64,000 nt of DNA from Dactylis glomerata (GCA_007115705.1 QXEO01001841.1:62001-126000), one strand, 5' to 3'. Counted from the stretch's first letter, positions 12,401-24,527 are shown. Notes: generated from the letters alone by a model not told the origin. Numbers and translations are program-made.

Positions 12401-15068
12401 ACGCAAATTTGTTCCAACTTTGCGTCGAGGCGGACACATCCGAGGCACGCGCTCTGTCCGGTTGGCTCTACGCCTGGCAACCCACTCACCCATCCGGTAT
12501 CTCTTTTTCTTGATTTTTCTCTCTCCCACCCTCTCTGAAATCCCCAGGGCAGCGCCGGTGGCTCGTGGCCGTTGGGCAGAGTTGGCGTTCGTGGCGGCGG
12601 AGTTCCTGCCGCCGCTGGCAGCTCGAGGCGGAGCTCCTCCCTTTTTCTCTTTCTTTCCCGTTCTCCTACTGATGTGATGTCAACGACAGAGCTCCTTGCC
12701 CGCTTCACGCGGGCACAAGGCGCATCTGCTGACCGGCCAGGCGCGCACGAAGATGCAGCTGCTGGCGCTATTACCTGAACTTGAGCCATGCATGCGTGCT
12801 CTGCTGACCAGCGACGGCAGCCCATGGCAGGCTCCAAGCTCCAAGCCAATCCATGTGCGGCAGTAGGTGCCAGCGATTTGGTCCAAGATGCATATGTTTA
12901 TGCGCATGTTGATCCATATGTGCTAGCTGATATTTAGTGGATTTTTTTTAGATAATAAGAAACTGTAATCTATGACATGTGGGTCCAATTTGTCATAGAC
13001 TAGTCTAAATGGGTAGCACCGCTGAGGCAGGGGCAGGCCCAAACGGACAAGAACAGAAAAAAGGCTGATTTGTGTCCGGGGCGTGACCCAATGGACAAAA
13101 TCGCACACAGTTTGCGTCCATTTTAGGTCGAGGCCCTAGAGATGCCCTAAGTACTGTGTACGGCACTTGGGGCCCACTCTTTCCATTGAACTACAAACAG
13201 AAGCATCTATACTTGCATACTCTTTTGTACATAAGCTTCTGCTAGGCCAATTCGTCAACTCCACAGAAAACAAAACTCAGTTTCATTCTTTGTAAACCAC
13301 AAAGAATTAAACAAATACTATCTACACTAAAGTAACCTAATCACCCCTTAGAAAATTGAAGGTAAGATGGTTCATAACAAGAGGAACCGAAAGAGCATAG
13401 CCCTCTCTACACAAAATAGCTTCGATATTTAAAGATGAAAGAGACCAACATATCAACAACAGATCACCTGTACTAGGATGAATATGTGTCGCACTTTTCT
13501 GCTATGAGTACCTATGTTAGAAAACCTAGAACTATCAAATGTGCATAATGCTAAATGGCTGATTAGCCTGGGGAATTAAAAGAAACCATCTTCAAACTTG
13601 AAAAAAAAGGCTAAGCTCATCCGGTCCCCCCTTCAAATCTTCAAAGCTCTAAATGGTACTCCCTCCGTTTCAAAATATAAGATGTTTTAGCTTTGTGAAG
13701 CAAATGTATTTAGACATCTTTTAGTGTGTCGGTTCACACGAATATACACACTAAAACATGTCTAAATGCATTTACTTCACAAACCTAAAACATCTTATAT
13801 TTTGAAACGGAGGGAGTACATGCATTTGTATAAAGTGTTAATTGTGTTGCCAATTCATAAACAACTGAATAAGTAATGAACGATGGAGTCGATTGGGTGT
13901 TGCATTCCTGTCTGCAGAGGTGGTTCAACAGCGCTCAGACGGTCACGCCCTAAGACCGTTCGGTAGTAAGACTTGCCCTATGTGGTACAGTATGAAGCAT
14001 GTAACAGATTCCCATGAGGTTATTGCTACTTAGTTAAGTTATCCGAGGCTGGGTAATCTACTTAGTAGCTCTAGTATACAATCTTACATATCTTTACACG
14101 AAAGTTGAAGCTCCATTAGAGGAGCTCAGAAGCAAGCAGACGACAGTGATATGTACCTGCTGAGACGTTGTAGTGAGCTGCTGCTGCAAGTCCTGGAGCC
14201 TAGACTTGTGCGCCAAAAATTCCGCATCAGTCTCCTCCTCAACAGGCGGCGGCTTCGTTGCGACCAACCCATTCACCACGGTCTGCTTCAAATCCTTAAA
14301 CATCCCAAACAAGTCCCTCCCGGCCTTCGCCGGGACCTGCTGGATCGCAGCATTCACCGTGGTAGTCCAGTACCGCGGCGCCTCGCCGTGGAAGTCCGGG
14401 ATGGCGCCGGGCTCGGTAAGGAAGGTGCGGAGGTCAGGGCTGCCGCCGACGACGGGGTGCGCGGCGAGGCGGCGGAGGTAGCGCTGCAGCGCGGCGCACC
14501 GCTGGCTGACAAAGTCGTGGCGCTGCATGACCTGGCCCTCGACCAGGCTCTTGTCGGGCCGGGCGGGCACGAAGAGGCCGCGGTGGGCCGCGGCGAGGCG
14601 GTCCGCCAGGGCCACCACGTCGCGGAAGCGGCGGCGCACGCGGAACTCGGCGCCGCCGCCGCCGCCGTCCGCGAGGAGGCGGGCGGTGACGAGGTAGGAG
14701 AAGTAGCTCCCGGAGCCGGGGATCACGCCGGCGGCCCCGGCGACGGGCTCCGCGTGCTTCTTCGGGTCGGAGACGGTGATCCGGGCGAACACGGGGGCCG
14801 CTTCGCCGGCGCGGGCGGCCGGGGCGCGCGCGCTGGGAGGCGGCGCGGGGGCGGGGACGCCGTCGTCGTCGTCGTCGGAATCGAGGAAGTCGTCGATGAC
14901 GAAGGGCTTGTGGTTGTGGTTGGCGGCGCCGTTGGAGGAGGAGGAAGGCGGGCGGAGGAGGGGGTCGGTGGAGGGCGAGGAGTTGGCGGAGTCGAGGGCG
15001 AGGGTTTCGAGGTCGTCCGCGGCGGCGGAGACGGAGGCGGCCGGCGGCGAGGACTCGGCGGCCATCAT
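9427..15068 (-). CDS. Sorting nexin 2 homologue (PX and Vps5 BAR domains)
   Basis: Peripheral endosomal protein that binds phosphatidylinositol phosphates and, with SNX1, forms the membrane-bending part of plant retromer for vacuolar sorting. Exons: 14157-15068, 11194-11403, 10849-11109, 9643-9729 and 9427-9507; 1551 bp, 516 aa, ending in TGA. The N-terminus is low-complexity and acidic (DDFLDSDDDDDG). The PX domain (PF00787) spans about 92-217 with RRRFRD and the FVPARPDKS loop. The Vps5/BAR domain (PF09325) covers about 250-510, with AESLVKAQDDL and IEMLKGFVVNQ. A second Met follows the first at once; either may start. Intron 1 is 2753 bp and carries three transposons. The protein is somewhat shorter than the Arabidopsis SNX2 proteins I remember. 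Confidence 0.92.
10709..10772. mobile_element. Stowaway-like MITE remnant, 64 bp
   Basis: Inverted ends (CTCTGGTCCATAATATAAG on the left, CTTATATTACGGAACAGGGG on the right) flanked by TA on both sides. The ends match the Stowaway pattern with mismatches, and almost no interior remains. It lies in intron 3 of the sorting nexin gene. Confidence 0.5.
11678..11801. mobile_element. Stowaway MITE, 124 bp, with TA duplication
   Basis: The left end reads CTTCCTCCGTTCTAAAGTAA and the right end is its near inverse (TTACTTTGGAGCAGAGGGAA). TA dinucleotides flank both ends (11676-11677 and 11802-11803). A second TACTTCCTCCG stretch just upstream (about 11624) may be a broken end of another copy. It is in intron 1 of the sorting nexin gene. 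Confidence 0.75.
12268..13147. mobile_element. PIF/Harbinger-like non-autonomous element, 880 bp
   Basis: The ends are an imperfect inverted repeat of about 25 bp: GGGCATCTCCAGCGGCCCGA at the left, and the inverse of GGGCATCTCTAGGGCCTCGA at the right, both followed inward by CCTAAA. TAA flanks both sides (12265-12267 and 13148-13150), the 3-bp duplication typical of PIF/Harbinger elements. No transposase frame is visible inside. It sits in intron 1 of the sorting nexin gene. Confidence 0.7.
13659..13816. mobile_element. Stowaway MITE, 158 bp, near-perfect inverted repeat
   Basis: Starts CTCCCTCCGTTTCAAAATAT and ends with its exact inverse, ATATTTTGAAACGGAGGGAG. TA target duplications are at 13657-13658 and 13817-13818. 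The arms pair over almost the whole length, so the RNA would fold into a long hairpin. Intron 1 of the sorting nexin gene. Confidence 0.92.
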
Positions 15069-16129
15069 GGTGGGGTTTGGGAGGATTTAGTCGGAGGCGA
15101 AATCGGGAGATCTGAGAGCGAGGAATCGATCGGACCAGTCGAGGAGGAGCGGAAGCAGTCCGGACTCCGGCGCTGGGGGGTGGTGTCGCGTGTTCCGCCG
15201 CGGGTATGCGTAAGCGAGGGGGCAGCCCAGCGAATCTCGAAGAGGCGGGGGCTTAGCAGTCAATGCCAGGTGGGGGCGGGAGGCCTGGGAGGAGTCAATG
15301 CCATGTGGGGCCGGTCTATGAACAACAAACCCGAGCCGTTTATCGACGTCGATATTGTGTTCGTATCAGATGCCACGCGCGTATGAAGGTGCTAGATGTC
15401 GTCGACCTTTTTCCTTTTGCGAATTAGATGTCGATAACCTTTGCGAAGTCAGTAGATAACATTATCTCTCTAAACCGCGTTCAACATATGCGAGCCCCAC
15501 GTGTTAACCGTCCGTGCAGTTCAAAAGGCGAAAGATACAGAGGTGATTCTTTCATCTATAAACACAATAAAATTAAAATGCGTATGGTTGAATATACCCA
15601 TTCCTAGTTGTCAAAAAAAAAACCCATTCTTTTCGAACTCAATTTGATCAAACTGCACTCTCCAAAGACAAAGATAAGATGCATTTGATCGGTCCAACTG
15701 TACTCTATCAACAGAGGCAAGGGAGAGCATAGCTCGATCAAAAAGAGCTATCCAACCCCTGCGGACAGAGATAAGGAGTAACGACTGTTCTGCTCCAGGT
15801 ATTCATGTAGCACATGTAGACAGAGATAGGAATTACAGATTGTTTTGCTACAAAAAATACTCCCAAGTTGAAAGTACTAATAAGAATAGTATAAAACTCG
15901 TCAATAAGTATAATTTTCAGTATAATCAAATCAGTATTCTGTAATTGGGGTACTCATCCTGTAAGCTCCAGTCTGGTTGCACAACAACCAATCTAGCCGT
16001 TGCAATCAACCAGGTAAGAGGTGGCATGCAATCAGCAGAAAAGCAAACCAGAAACATTACTCATGATATCTATCAGAAAAATAGAGGATTGTGGCAAGTG
16101 GGTAAAAGTCCATGCTTCCAGTATGATCA

Positions 16130-16285
16130 GCTTTAATACCAAACGCATGGATCACATTCAACTGTATAGAAGAAGCCCACTCGGGTGAGAGAACAAAAAT
16201 TTGATCATGACAGGATTCGAACTCAGGTCGGCTGGGATGCACCACTGTGACCCTGCCACTAGGCCTCCGCCTAGTTCTCCCTATC
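16130..16285 (-). mobile_element. tRNA-derived SINE (possibly Au-SINE-like)
   Basis: On the minus strand an RNA polymerase III A box (AGGCCTAGTGG, 16256-16266) is followed 33 bases later by a B box (GTTCGAATCC, 16213-16222). That is the spacing of a tRNA-derived internal promoter. The flanking arms cannot fold as a tRNA, so I call a SINE. Resemblance to the Au-SINE of Triticeae is a memory-based guess. Outer limits are approximate. Confidence 0.55.
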
Positions 16286-16536
16286 AAGAATTATCACCTT
16301 TTCCTAGGTGGACTTATTCCTTGGAATAGAACCATCCTTGTCTTTGTATTAAAAATAAAAGCTTCACAAGACTATGCAGGTATGATTAAAAAAATGCTCA
16401 ATGTCACATAGGGGTACTTTTAGGAGGTACACATGCAAAAATCAGGAACTGTTATGCATGAACAATAACATTATTGGTTCACATGAAAAGCCCCGCGACA
16501 CAATTCAACAAGCAAGACACATCACCTTGTTCATAA

Positions 16537-17458
16537 GGAATTCAGCATTCTTCACAAAAATACAGATAAAATTTTAGACGATTTGGCATGAATTTGATGC
16601 ACCTTGGAGGCTTACCATATCTTGACCAGAACAAGTGTTCCTTCTATTTCTATGGCGATCAGCCGATCATAAAACAAAGGAGACGGCAAGGGCCTCTCAA
16701 ACAGACAGGCAAACCAAGAAAAGCCAGGTGTAGAGCTCCAGTCTAATCCGAGAAAAATAGCACTACCATGCAGCCATCCGTCTCAAAATAACATGAAGCC
16801 AAGTGCATGATGATGCAGCATACCATTATCTTATTCGCCAAATCAGCTATTAACATACCACATCTATTGACTGCAACACTATTCCACCAGTATAGCAATG
16901 CACTAACTGTACACATTGATATCCAACAAGAAATAGGTATTATTTAATCAACAAACACCAGAAAAAACTCAAATATTCACTAATAATCACAAATAAAAAG
17001 ATAAATTAGGAATTCGGCATTCTTAACAAAAAAATGGATACATTTGACATGACTTCCATGAATTTGACGCTCCTCATAGGCTTACCATATCTTGAGCAGA
17101 GCCATTGTTCTTGAATTTCTATGGCAGAACCCACACAAAAGGAAAAAATAGAGAAGTGAAGAGCCCTCAAACAGAAGGCAAACTGTGCTGAGCTCTAGTC
17201 TAATCCGAGAGCAATAGCGCTACCTTTCAGCAATCTCAAAATAACATGAGCCCAAGTGCATGCTGATGCAGCACACCATTATATTACTCCCCACACCAAG
17301 CTATTAACATACCCTAGCTTGTAAAAATATAGATTGTCACACATCTCTGTTGACTACAGCACTACTATACCAGTGCAGCATTGCAATATCAGCTAGTATA
17401 TTATTAAATCAACAAACAGCAGAAAATACTCAATGCATTCATTTGTAATCACAAACAA
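16537..17458. repeat. Divergent tandem duplication, about 460-bp unit, two copies
   Basis: The segment 16537-16998 is repeated at 17008-17458. Shared landmarks in the same order are GGCTTACCATATCTTGA, TCTAATCCGAGA, CTCAAAATAACATGA, CCCAAGTGCATG or its variant, and AATCAACAAACA. The copies differ by many substitutions and small gaps, so the duplication is old. No coding frame is evident. Both copies lie downstream of PRA1. Confidence 0.75.
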
Positions 17459-17797
17459 CAGAGGCACCAAAAAAATGCAGTACTACATTCGTTTCATCAT
17501 CATCGAGAACATACCATCTACATAACTGATATAATTGAACACCATACATTCAGAAAAGTACTTCCAAGTATTAGACACTAAACTTCATCACAGCGTGAAA
17601 ATTATATAAGAGATAGGTGCGCATATATTGGTAACAGTCGGTGCATCGATCAAGATCAACAATAAACCAATAGATCGGCTACAGAACGATGAACTGGAGA
17701 ACAAATACAGCTACAGCAGTATCAGATCCAGAGTAACTCCAGTGTAAGAAGAACTTCTTGAGCCCAAAAAGCCTACCAGATCTTGTCGCCCGCCGCC

Positions 17798-18448
17798 TCA
17801 AACCCTAGATCCGGGTGCCCCGAGGAAGGATAGCAGCCCCTGGGCGGCGCTGTTGCCGCTGGCCGCGTCCGCGTCGTCCAGGAAGAGGTCCTCTGGCATG
17901 CGGAAAGCGCCGTGGGCGGCGACGATGGCGCCGCCGACGAGCATGCCGGAGATGATGAGCGAGGCGACGGGGGTGAAGAAGAAGGCCACGATGGAGGCGA
18001 CGACGAGCCCCAGCAGCGTCTCGCGGTCGGAGAAGGTGCGGCCGAAGAGCGCGACGGGCTGGTCGGAGGCGCGGAAGATGTAGAGGAAGCACCAGGCTGC
18101 GAGGACCCCGAGGAGGATGAGTAGCGAGAAGGGGTGCGCCAGGAGCGACGCCCCGAGCGCGAAGGCCACGACGGCGGTGTAGTTGACGCGGAAGTAGGTG
18201 AGGTTGCGGCGGAGGCGGGACGTGGCGTCGGAGAGAGAGTCCGGCCTCGAGAAGGCCGAGCGGTCGACCATCTCGGTCCACGGGCGCCGGTCGGAGAGCG
18301 AGCGCCGCGCCGACTCGGAGATCCGGCTCAGGAAGAGGCGGAACGCCGGCGTGGCGATCGGCGCGTCGGAGCCGGCAGTGGCTGCCGAGCCCGCGGCCGC
18401 GGGGTTGGTGACCGGGAGGAGGGGCGGCGGCGTCGGCGCGGAAGCCAT
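17798..18448 (-). CDS. PRA1 family protein (prenylated Rab acceptor)
   Basis: Single-exon gene, 216 aa, stop TGA at 17798-17800. PRA1 proteins (PF03208) are small ER/Golgi membrane proteins that bind prenylated Rab GTPases and help vesicle traffic. Residues 55-90 hold the plant PRA1 signature (RPWTEMVDRSAFSRPDSLSD, then LRRNLTYFRVNY). Two hydrophobic hairpins follow: about 91-126 (four-helix half with HPFSLL) and about 144-180. The C-terminal tail has acidic EDLFLDD, of the kind that can serve as an ER-exit signal. An in-frame Met lies 14 codons upstream at 18490, but homology starts at MASAPT, so 18448 is used. A Helitron ends 288 bp upstream of the start codon. Confidence 0.93.
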   Translation of the reverse strand: MASAPTPPPLLPVTNPAAAGSAATAGSDAPIATPAFRLFLSRISESARRSLSDRRPWTEMVDRSAFSRPDSLSDATSRLRRNLTYFRVNYTAVVAFALGASLLAHPFSLLILLGVLAAWCFLYIFRASDQPVALFGRTFSDRETLLGLVVASIVAFFFTPVASLIISGMLVGGAIVAAHGAFRMPEDLFLDDADAASGNSAAQGLLSFLGAPGSRV

Positions 18449-18736
18449 GGCGAGCTCTCTCGGGACAGATCTCGGCGTGCTTTCAAACAATCGTGAGGGA
18501 AGGGTTGCTGCAGAAGTGGTGGTTGCCTCTTTGCTGCGCCCTTCCGCTTCGAGTTATTCTTGCTTGGTTTGCTCCGTGGGATCGACGGCAAAGCGTTCGG
18601 CTGTTACGAAGGTCCACATGTCAGTGTCTCTTCAGAAAAAGGTCCACATGTGCACAGCTCATTTTGTTCGATTGAGTATTTGGTTTGTTTCGTCGACTGA
18701 AAGAATGAGTGTTTTTTTCTCGGAGACTTGGGAGAA

Positions 18737-21153
18737 CTAGTAATTGTGCACGTGCGTTGCACGTGTAATTTTGAGGAAATTGTACTGAGTAGTATGACAT
18801 ATTTTTGTTTGCAAGTCTTTTGAATTCCACACTGCTTTAATGAGTTGCATATTTTAAGTTTTTCTTTATCGACATCTTTTCGTTCCAACTGCTAATGAAA
18901 CCACTATCCTATATGCAAGTAAGCCACGGATTTAATTCAAGAAAACCTATAGGATAACTAATTGAATCAAGATCCAATATACAACAATCCTTTTATCATG
19001 GAATTTAATCACACAAAATCGGATGCACCACCATGACTAAAATATTCAATATGCAAAGACCCCAAGAAACAGTATCCAGTAACAGCTTCAAAGCAAAAAA
19101 GCCTGATAGAAGCTAACACTGAAAATACACATCACTTTTATGTAGGCATTTAGAACCATCGTCATCACATATATATTCATTGTTAGATGAGATGCTTCCG
19201 AGTAAATGTGAGGACTTTGTCCCTTCAAACTCGTAAGAACGGGTATGCTAGACAAGATGAGTCATGCCTACAAGCAGATTGCAGAGCTAACATGAAAATC
19301 TCTTACGACAATTTGCATCAATATTTTGCAAATTTAAAGAACAATATTCAATGGTTATGTATTACTTTTGGGCGAGCTACAGCTACTAAATGTTTGGTTC
19401 TGTTCTACCAACTAACTAAACATCACTGTTAGCACCGGATAGGATATAAGATGCACCAGATAGATCATGTAGTGTTTTCTCGTAGCAGATTTTAATGTCA
19501 GGCAAGTGTGTTACATATAAATCATGTTACCCAACCTTTTCACAATTTTTTGATAAATACAGAAGTACTTTTTGTATAATGTGGGCTAATGAGCAATATG
19601 TTAGCAGAGATTACTGGAGAAGTGTAAGACATGTATTGGACAAGTTATTTTGACAAACCGAATGAAATTATTCACCTATCCCTGTAGAAGAAACGCAATC
19701 ACATCAAACTATTTCAAGAAAATAAAAACCATACTATAAAAAATCATGTAGAGCAAAATAGTGATTAGAATTTTCTTTCAAATAATTAGATTATAAGGAA
19801 TTCAGAAAACAATAACGCCGAAATATATTCTATTGCGCCTCTTCTCTGACCAAATATGAACTCAAAAGTGAAAATCTATTCCTTTTCCTTCCATAAAGCT
19901 ATTCCCATTTAACTCTTAGAGGCGAGGTAATTATGTGCAAAGACATCATTAACCTTCAGAAGCTATCTTTGTTGGGCTTGCCAGTGAAGGAATTTAAAAC
20001 CGTAGCAGTGATGTGGGAAGATGGGAAGATGGGAAGATGCTGACTGTCGATGAATTTCAGTACATAGTTCAGAGACACAATAGTGAATGGGTAGGATTTT
20101 TCAAGAACACAGCTGCTCTGAAGCCTCGACAGGTCTGGACTCTACTTTCTGAGGTCTTTGTCATGGTGAACTCACATGCCAAAGTGGCAGGGCAATATGG
20201 CTCCAACAAAACGTGCAAACAACAACCGCTCCTCTAGCCATTGCAGATACACAAGGGGTGAGAAGGCCAGGGAATTTCTGAACCAAATATACCTCTCAGT
20301 GAAGTTCCTAGAAAAGTAGAAATAACTTCAAATTTGTTGCATTTTTATAAGGAACCCGCTGGCGTGATGAATTGTGCACACTTGCAGAAAATAGGTAGGT
20401 TTAGAATACACAATTCAGTTACCTTTCGTGTGCAGGGATACGAATACGAAATTCAGTAGGCCGTCGAGCTAGGTGCGGGCGCATAGAACTTTGAGCTGTA
20501 TGGCAGTTGCAGGGCGGCAGCGTCCTTGCGATGGGCAGAGCAGAGTTTGAAGGACTCACTGGGGACGGTCGACGGCCACGACCGCGCTGGTGAGGAGCGG
20601 CGACGTCCTCGCGACAGGCAGAGCGGCATTATCCGCGCGGGTTAGGGGCGGATGCACGCGCTTGGACGTTCGGTGGCGACGTCGGCACTGGTGAGGGGCC
20701 GCGGCGACGTCCGCGCTAGGACGTTCATCGTCGAAGGCCGAGATGGTAACGGGCGGCGGCAACGGCCGAGCTGGGGACGTTCGTCGGCGACAACCAAGAT
20801 CGGGACGGGCGGCGGGCACTTGGACTGGGGGCGTTTGGAAGGGTGGCGAGCAATTGGACGGGTGGCGGTCAGCTGCTTGGATGGGCGGCGATTGGCGTCG
20901 GCAGGTCCTTGGACGGGCGGCGGTCAGCGGCTTGGATGGCTGGCAGGGTAAACACGGGCGGCGGCGTTTGGGGAAAAAAGGTCACTGGTGCATTTTTTTG
21001 TTTTAACCGAACAGGTTCCATGTTAACGCTGTGGTTGTCCGTCCGGGGTGTTTTAGCGGTAATGGTGGGCGTCATTAGGGTCATTAGATGCTGATTTGAG
21101 GGCTGTGATTTGTTGGATCTGCCCCTCTCTCTCCCTTTTTATATTGGTATAGA
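18737..21153 (-). mobile_element. Non-autonomous Helitron, 2.4 kb
   Basis: On the minus strand the element begins TCTATACCAATATAAAAAGG (from 21153) and ends CAATTACTAG (at 18737). Just before the end is a hairpin: CACGTGC, loop AAC, GCACGTG, then eight bases and CTAG. It lies between a host A (21154) and T (18736), the AT target typical of Helitrons. All four hallmarks (5' TC, 3' CTRR, subterminal hairpin, A/T insertion, no target duplication) are present. No Rep/helicase frame is seen. A GC-rich part (20480-20990) and a short frame at 20013-20237 could be captured host DNA, but I recognise neither. Confidence 0.85.
20856..20940. repeat. 55-bp direct repeat in the GC-rich part of the Helitron
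   Basis: GGACGGGTGGCGGTCAGC at 20856 recurs with two changes at 20911, and both continue with CTTGGATGG. Related GGACGGGCGGC pieces lie just upstream. The repeat is inside the GC-rich island of the Helitron. Confidence 0.6.
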
Positions 21154-21209
21154 TGGTAAAAACGATAAAAATAATCCTTTTCCTCAACTTTAACACAAAA
21201 TAAACTAGA

Positions 21210-22577
21210 TGATAACCCACAAGTATAGGGGATCGCAACAGTCTTCGAGGGAAGTAAAACCCAAATTTATTGATTCAACATAAGGGGAGACAAAAAATAT
21301 TTATAAGCCGATGAGTTATCAATTCAGCTGCACCTGAAAACAGACTTGCTCACAGCAGTTTATCAGTAGTGACAGTAGTAAAATAGTAGCAGTAATAGCA
21401 AAATAAGGACAGTAGCGATATCAATAGTAAATAGTAGGATTTAATATTATAGGCATTGGGATGGATGAATGGGCGTTACATGGATAAGATAATTCATGTA
21501 ATAATCAAGACATGGACAATTACAGATAAATAAAGATAAAACATCCTAGTACTAAGTAACTATAGGCATGTGTTCCGTATATAGTCGTACGTGCTCGCAA
21601 TAAGAAACTTGTACAACATCTTCTGTCCTACCAGCCCGTTTGCAGCGGGACCTCAAGGGAAACTATTGGTAATTAAGGTACTCCTTTTAATAGAGTACCG
21701 GAGCAAAGCATTAACACTCCATGAACACATGCAATCCTCACATCACAGCCATCCCCTCCGATTATCCCAATTATTGTCATTTTGGTGCATCGGGTTTCGG
21801 ACAACGATATGTGTATATAACTTGCAGGTAAGATCAAAAACAACAATTATCATCAAGAAAACAATAACATGTTCAGATCTCAGATCATGGCACTCGGGCC
21901 CAAAGTGACAAGCATTAAGCACAACAAGTTGCAACAATGTCAAAAGCACTAACAATGGATACTAGACACCATGCCCTAACAATCTCATAACAATTACATG
22001 AATAATCTCATCCAATCCCCTTTGGCCTACAGCGAGAATTACTCACACATAGATGGGGGAATCATGGATAGTTGGTGGAGAGACGTCGGTGATGATGATG
22101 GCGATGATCTTCTCCAAATCCCCGTCCCGGCAGGGTGCCAGAATGGAGTTTCTGGTTCCGAATCGCGGTTTCTGGTAGTGGCGGCGCAGCGAAACTCTAT
22201 CTGGGAAAAAACGCTGAACCCCTAATGTTTTCATGTCAGATGGTATATGTAGGCGGAAGGAGGGGTCGAGGCGATAGCTGGGACGGCCACACCACCCCCT
22301 GGCGCGACCTGGCCTGGCCCGCGCCACCAGGTGGTGTGAGCCCCTCGTGGCCCTCTCCGTCTCGTATTCTGGCTCCGTGTGTCTTCTGGTAAAATAGGAA
22401 CTTTGCGGTATTTTCTGGGATTTTTTCTGAAAGTCGAATTTCTGCATAAAAACGAGACACCAGGGCAATTCTGTTGAAAACGGCGTTACTCCGTGTTAGT
22501 TGTATTCAAAACACACAAATTAGAGGAGAAACAGTAGCAAAAAGGTTCAGGAAAGTAGATACATTTTGGACGTATCA
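21210..22577 (-). repeat. 3' LTR of element A
   Basis: 1368 bp, TG...CA ends. Matches 29189-30587 along its length with scattered substitutions and small gaps. Confidence 0.85.
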
Positions 22578-24527
22578 ACTCCCCCCAAGCTTAGCTTATT
22601 GCTTGTCCTCAACTGAGTGCGATAAAAGAAACTTTCACGAACACATTTGCTTCATAAGATGTATATATTCTCACTATATGATCAAGTACTTAAACAATTC
22701 ATAATAAGAAGTATGCAACTAATGTTATCTCATAGTCATGCAATCTATGAAAAAGTACTAACACACTAATAATAAGCAACATGAAACATAAGAAGTTATA
22801 GGATTGTAATGCTCATAATAAGATATGAAAAAGTGGTATCTCGCTTGGCTTTATTTGTGGAGCAAAACATAAATGCCAAGGCACCTCTGAAGTTCAAGAG
22901 AAGACTAGAAGTAGAAATGTCAAAGATACAAGCATCAAAGTTGTACCACAATTAACCATGTTCTGGGACAAGCACATTACACTAAGAACGACAACCATGC
23001 TCTCAAGAAGGTGCTTAAAGTTAGAAGATGAAGACTCAACATAAAGTAAAAGAAAGGACCTTCACAGAGGGAAGCAGGGATTAACATGTGCTAGAGCTTT
23101 TCATTTGTAAAACAGAGATAAAAAATTGTTTTGAGAGGTGGTTGTTCTTGTCAACGACTGGCAATGGGGTTCTTGCTATCTTCCATACTAAACAAGTTGA
23201 GAGCGGTTTTGAGTTCTTTGAAAAATTGGCACATAGGTGCTCTTTTATAAAGCTGGGCACTCCTCCCCACTTTTCTTTTCACAAACCATGGCTAACCGAA
23301 TCCATCGGGTGCCCACCAACTTTCACATACCATGGAGGAGTGCCTTTTTTTAAGGTTACAATGGTCTGACCAGCTCCCTTGCAAAATTAATGACGAGCAG
23401 ATGAAGCATGCAAGTCGAGGGGTACTTAATTCAATATGGAAGATCGCAAATCAGACCACTACGTCCTCATGAGCTAAAAACAGTGTCACAAAATGAGAAG
23501 TATTTGAAGGTTTTGAAAGGTAGCACATGAAAATTTACTTGGAATGGCTTGAAATGCCATGCATAGGAATTTATAGTGGACTCTTTGGAATAACTTGGTT
23601 TTCAGGAGTTGGATGCACGAGAAGTATTCCCTCTCAGTACAGGTGAATGCTAGCAAAAGACTGGGAAGCGACAATCGAGAGAGCAGTAACTGTCATAATC
23701 ATGCTTGCGACAAAACAAAATTAATATAGGCATAAAAACGATACAAGAGCTCTGAGGTAAAATAAATCATCAAGGCTTAATTGAATTTTGTTCAGTCATA
23801 TGCATGCTTGAGCATGTGCCAAGTTGATTCAAATGAAACATGCAGAGGAGGATACCACAATGTCATACCGTTTTATGAATAGAACAATGCAAGCAAACAT
23901 CTATATGACATGCTACAAACTATTAGTAAATTGGAACTAATTATATGAGAGCAAGAACTACTAAGAATCCATTAAATAACATACACCTTACACGAACAAA
24001 CTAAGCACGTCCATAAAAATGAGTATATGTACAAAAATGAAAACAAAAGAGTTCATACCAGCCTCTCACCACATCTCGAATTGTCAAAAGTTGTCATTAT
24101 TGCCTTTCACTTGTGTGGCTTGAATAATATAAAGTGATAACCAAGCTCCAATGGAGTCACGGGAGACTGAACTCCATAGCAAACTTTACAAAACCGGAAA
24201 AGAACAACAAATATTTTTGGATTTTTGAATTTTAAAACAAGAAGGAAATAGCAAACAAAGCAAAATCTTTTTGGTTTTTTCGAATACCAAACCGAAACTA
24301 GAAGTGAAGCAAACTAATACTAGAAAACTAAAGAAGCAAACAAAGAGAAATAACAGAAATATTTTTGGTCTTTTTGTGTTTTGGAAAGTAGAAACAAAAC
24401 AAGAACAACAAAGAAAAAGAAAGAAAGTGAAACATGGATATACAAAGTTCTGACAGAATATGATGTATAGATGAGTGAGTTGTAGGCATACCTCCCCCCA
24501 AGCTTAGGCTTTTGGCCTAAGTGGAGA
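22578..24527 (-). other. 3' untranslated part of element A with polypurine tract
   Basis: Next to the 3' LTR, bases 22578-22592 read AAGCTTGGGGGGAGT on the minus strand, the polypurine tract. A similar CTAAGCTTGGGGGGAGG lies at 24492-24508 just downstream of the late ORF. The rest is AT-rich and has no supported gene. Confidence 0.7.

Larger units (their letters stand above)
15069..17797. other. Spacer between sorting nexin and PRA1 genes
   Basis: The left part (15069 to about 15450) is the GC-rich upstream region of the sorting nexin gene. The rest is AT-rich with no coding potential that I can support. It holds a SINE (about 16130-16285) and a divergent tandem duplication (16537-17458), listed separately. 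The 3' UTR of PRA1 begins at the right edge. Confidence 0.6.

Noticed and set aside
14151..15386. Long plus-strand frame (411 codons) opposite sorting nexin exon 1
   Set aside because: It is the GC-rich antisense shadow of a well-supported exon; its product is Gly/Arg/Ala low-complexity without domain or splice context.
16200..16270. Possible tRNA gene on the minus strand
   Set aside because: A and B boxes are present, but no acceptor or anticodon stem pairs; a SINE fits better.
20013..20237. Short frame in the Helitron as a captured gene
   Set aside because: 74 codons, no recognised domain, and a local GGGAAGAT repeat at its start; not enough to call a gene.
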